DNA of 64,000 nt from Octadecabacter antarcticus 307 (lineage in GTDB: Bacteria > Pseudomonadota > Alphaproteobacteria > Rhodobacterales > Rhodobacteraceae), in assembly GCF_000155675.2 (NCBI RefSeq), contig NC_020911.1:3214501-3278500 (forward strand). Direction: 5' to 3'. The notes under the pieces are model-generated. The model was not told the origin of the DNA. It saw only the letters and a program-made list of their open reading frames with translations, and did not search any database. The translations under genes and the position numbers were made by a program. This document shows, piece by piece, positions 62,062-64,000 of the stretch. How positions within the stretch are numbered: position 1 is the first letter of the stretch; every line of letters starts with the position of its first letter.

Positions 62062-63462
62062 ATGAGCGATGACACCACAATCAAACTTGGCTGGGAAGAG
62101 TGGTTCGGGTTGCCCGACCTCGGGTTGCCAACAATCAAGGCCAAGGTCGACACCGGTGCGCGCACGTCGGCGCTACATGCCTTTGACATCGAAACCTTTG
62201 GACCTGCAGCCAAACCCAAGGTGCGCTTTGCGATCCATCCGGTACCAGACCGCGATGATCTGACGATCCCGTGTTCTGCGTTGGTGGTAGATCGCCGCGA
62301 AGTCACGTCGTCCAACGGCGAAACCGAAATGCGCTATGTGATTGAAACCATGCTCGACGCGGGCAACGGCAATAGCTGGCCGATCGAAGTGACACTGACG
62401 CACCGTGGTGGCATGTCCAGCCGCATGTTGTTGGGCCGCCAAGCCCTGCGCGATGACGTCATCGTCATGCCCACCGACCGCTTTCTGCGTCCTGAACGCA
62501 GCTACGACGTTTATTCGGCCAAACGCATCAAGTCCGTTACGCCAAGCCGCGCACTGCGCGTCTGTGTTCTCAGTCGTGAACCCAACAGCTACTCCACCAA
62601 ACGCCTCGTGCTTGAGGGCGAAAAACGCGGCCATGTTGTTGAAGTCATTGACACAACGCGCTGCTACATGGCGATCAACGCATTGGCCCCAGAAATCCAT
62701 TACGACGGCGCGCGCCTGCCCCGCTACGATGTTGTTATTCCACGCATCGGCGCCTCCGTCACGTCCTACGGCACCGCCGTTTTGCGCCAGTTTGAAACGC
62801 TCGGCACCTATTGCGTCAACGGCAGCGCTGGCATTACCGCCAGCCGCGACAAATTGCACGCACATCAGGTCCTCGCAGGTCACAAAATCGGCATGCCTAC
62901 GACGGCGTTTGCGGCCTCCCCCAAAGACACGTCCAACCTGATCGGGCTGGTCGGCACCGCGCCCCTGATCGTGAAACTGCTGGAATCCACCCAAGGCAAA
63001 GGCGTCGTGCTTGCCGAAACTAAAAAAGCCGCCGAATCCGTGATCGACGCGTTTCGCGGGTTGAAGGCGAATTTCTTGGTGCAAGACTTCGTCAAAGAAG
63101 CCAGCGGCGAAGACATCCGCTGCTTCGTTGTCGCCGGCAAAGTCGTGGCATCGATGCGCCGCAAATCGGCGGGCGATGATTTCCGATCAAACCTGCACCG
63201 TGGCGGCACAGCCGAAAGCTGCAAGATATCAGCCGAAGAACGCCGCATGGCAACTAAATCCGCCAAAGCGTTCAACCTTGGGCTGGCGGGCGTTGACCTG
63301 TTGCGCTCAAACGACGGGCCGAAAATCCTCGAAGTGAATTCGTCGCCGGGGTTTGAAGGCATCGAAGCCGCGAGTAAGAAAAACCTCGCGGGCCAACTGT
63401 TTGATCACATCGAAAATCAAGTTCGCCCCGCACCGCTCAAGGCCACGCGCAAAAAGCTCTGA
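62062..63462 (+). CDS. rimK: RimB-like retropepsin domain fused to RimK-type glutamate ligase
   Basis: The protein (466 aa) has two domains. Residues 1-150 are an ATP-dependent-zinc-protease/RimB-type retropepsin fold with the catalytic motif [12 protein letters not shown] (about residues 29-40). Residues 165-450 are an ATP-grasp ligase ([72 protein letters not shown] with Mg2+ Asn/Glu). RimK adds glutamates to ribosomal protein S6. RimB is a protease that trims S6 in some bacteria, so the fusion puts writer and trimmer on one chain. The ATG follows AAGGAACGC. Confidence 0.9.
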   Translation: MSDDTTIKLGWEEWFGLPDLGLPTIKAKVDTGARTSALHAFDIETFGPAAKPKVRFAIHPVPDRDDLTIPCSALVVDRREVTSSNGETEMRYVIETMLDAGNGNSWPIEVTLTHRGGMSSRMLLGRQALRDDVIVMPTDRFLRPERSYDVYSAKRIKSVTPSRALRVCVLSREPNSYSTKRLVLEGEKRGHVVEVIDTTRCYMAINALAPEIHYDGARLPRYDVVIPRIGASVTSYGTAVLRQFETLGTYCVNGSAGITASRDKLHAHQVLAGHKIGMPTTAFAASPKDTSNLIGLVGTAPLIVKLLESTQGKGVVLAETKKAAESVIDAFRGLKANFLVQDFVKEASGEDIRCFVVAGKVVASMRRKSAGDDFRSNLHRGGTAESCKISAEERRMATKSAKAFNLGLAGVDLLRSNDGPKILEVNSSPGFEGIEAASKKNLAGQLFDHIENQVRPAPLKATRKKL

Positions 63463-63594
63463 CTGATTTTGTACCTACCATGCAATCGGGAGCCAATTTT
63501 TGTACAAAACGTGTGGGTTTGCCGCATACGCAGCCCTTTACGCCCGCGATTCTAATCCCTATATGTTTTGTCAGGAATTACAGGAATAATTGAC

Positions 63595-63957
63595 ATGTCC
63601 GATGCAAATACCCCGATGGAAGGCACTCCGCTGATCCAGCCGTCCACCACGGATCACCCGCTTTACGACAATGTCGTTGAGGCATGCCGCTCCGTCTATG
63701 ATCCAGAAATTCCTGTTAATATTCAAGATCTTGGGTTAATTTACACGATCAAAATCAATGACGAGAACGAGGTGAAAGTGCTTATGTCACTCACCGCACC
63801 AGGGTGTCCTGTAGCAGGCGAAATGCCCGGCTGGGTCGCAGACGCGATTGAACCCTTGGCAGGCGTCAAAACTGTCGATGTGGAATTAGTCTGGGAACCA
63901 CAATGGGGCATGGACATGATGTCCGATGAAGCCCGCCTTGAGTTGGGCTTTATGTAG
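63595..63957 (+). CDS. sufT: MIP18/SufT-type iron-sulfur assembly protein (DUF59)
   Basis: Small protein (120 aa) with the DUF59 core: CRSVYDPEIPVNIQDLGLIY (about residues 29-48), then MSLTAPGCPVAGEMPGWVAD (about 64-83; CPV motif) and the C-terminal VWEPQWGMDMMSDEARLELG. Homologues (SufT/PaaD-like) help iron-sulfur cluster assembly. The ATG at 63595 has AGGAATAAT before it; a reading nine codons longer lacks a site. The neighbouring SUF genes would lie beyond the window. Confidence 0.88.
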   Translation: MSDANTPMEGTPLIQPSTTDHPLYDNVVEACRSVYDPEIPVNIQDLGLIYTIKINDENEVKVLMSLTAPGCPVAGEMPGWVADAIEPLAGVKTVDVELVWEPQWGMDMMSDEARLELGFM

Positions 63958-64000
63958 AGAAAGCCATTTAGCTTGCATTTTACAAAAGAAAGCAATATAG

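Overview
The window looks like chromosomal DNA of a marine alphaproteobacterium of the order Rhodobacterales (Roseobacter group). The evidence is gene content: DmdA/AcuI for dimethylsulfoniopropionate, a heterotetrameric sarcosine oxidase, the trgAB-cysK tellurite locus, the cysG-DUF2849-cysI-cysH-DUF934 sulfate block, a permuted two-piece tmRNA and a RimB-RimK-type fusion. The many decayed insertion sequences would fit an IS-rich genus such as Octadecabacter, but that genus name is inference.

Layout. 1-3.2 kb: trgA-trgB-cysK-mechanosensitive channel on the minus strand. 3.2-6.0 kb: cyclopropane fatty acid synthase and photolyase. 6.2-11.5 kb: a minus-strand run DUF2182-DUF1326-DinB-dmdA-acuI, divergent from a GntR/FadR regulator whose start codon abuts a double palindrome. 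11.6-11.95 kb: split tmRNA. 12.0-18.8 kb: secreted vWA-like protein, an Lrp-type regulator and the assimilatory sulfate block ending in ferredoxin-NADP reductase. 18.9-22 kb: an alanine-rich repeat protein, infC starting at AUA, and an OmpA-family gene in ruins. 22.1-27 kb: a three-subunit molybdenum hydroxylase (coxMLS type II) with XdhC. 27-29.3 kb: LysM protein and LOG-type nucleotide hydrolase.

29.5-32.7 kb is one IS3-family element split by an IS110-family element and pierced by nine short hairpin inserts; it abuts a truncated Hint-domain pseudogene. 33.5-40 kb: sodB, two coupled glycosyltransferases, a frameshifted sulfotransferase and a third glycosyltransferase killed by a nonsense codon and an IS1595-family insertion. 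40-46 kb: sarcosine oxidase operon. 46.3-51 kb: ccmI-ruvX-DUF1289, a dioxygenase-like gene, a TauE exporter and dusA. 51-54.3 kb: a mobile-DNA graveyard next to tRNA-Val with broken IS481, IS5 and integrases. 54.4-64 kb: phosphatase, tandem glycine riboswitch with a DadA-like oxidase, HU-like protein, lon, tgt, rimK fusion and a SUF/MIP18 protein.

Most unusual signal: thirteen copies of a 37-48-bp palindromic element (ends CCCTCTC... and ...CTGCCGGGCARTG around a hairpin whose sequence varies between copies). All lie inside dead IS3, IS481 and IS5 transposase genes and none was seen elsewhere in the window. Removing them in thought rejoins recognisable transposase sequence, and about nine sit directly before a GAY (usually Asp) codon. 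Some copies sit at deletion junctions as if two neighbouring copies had recombined.
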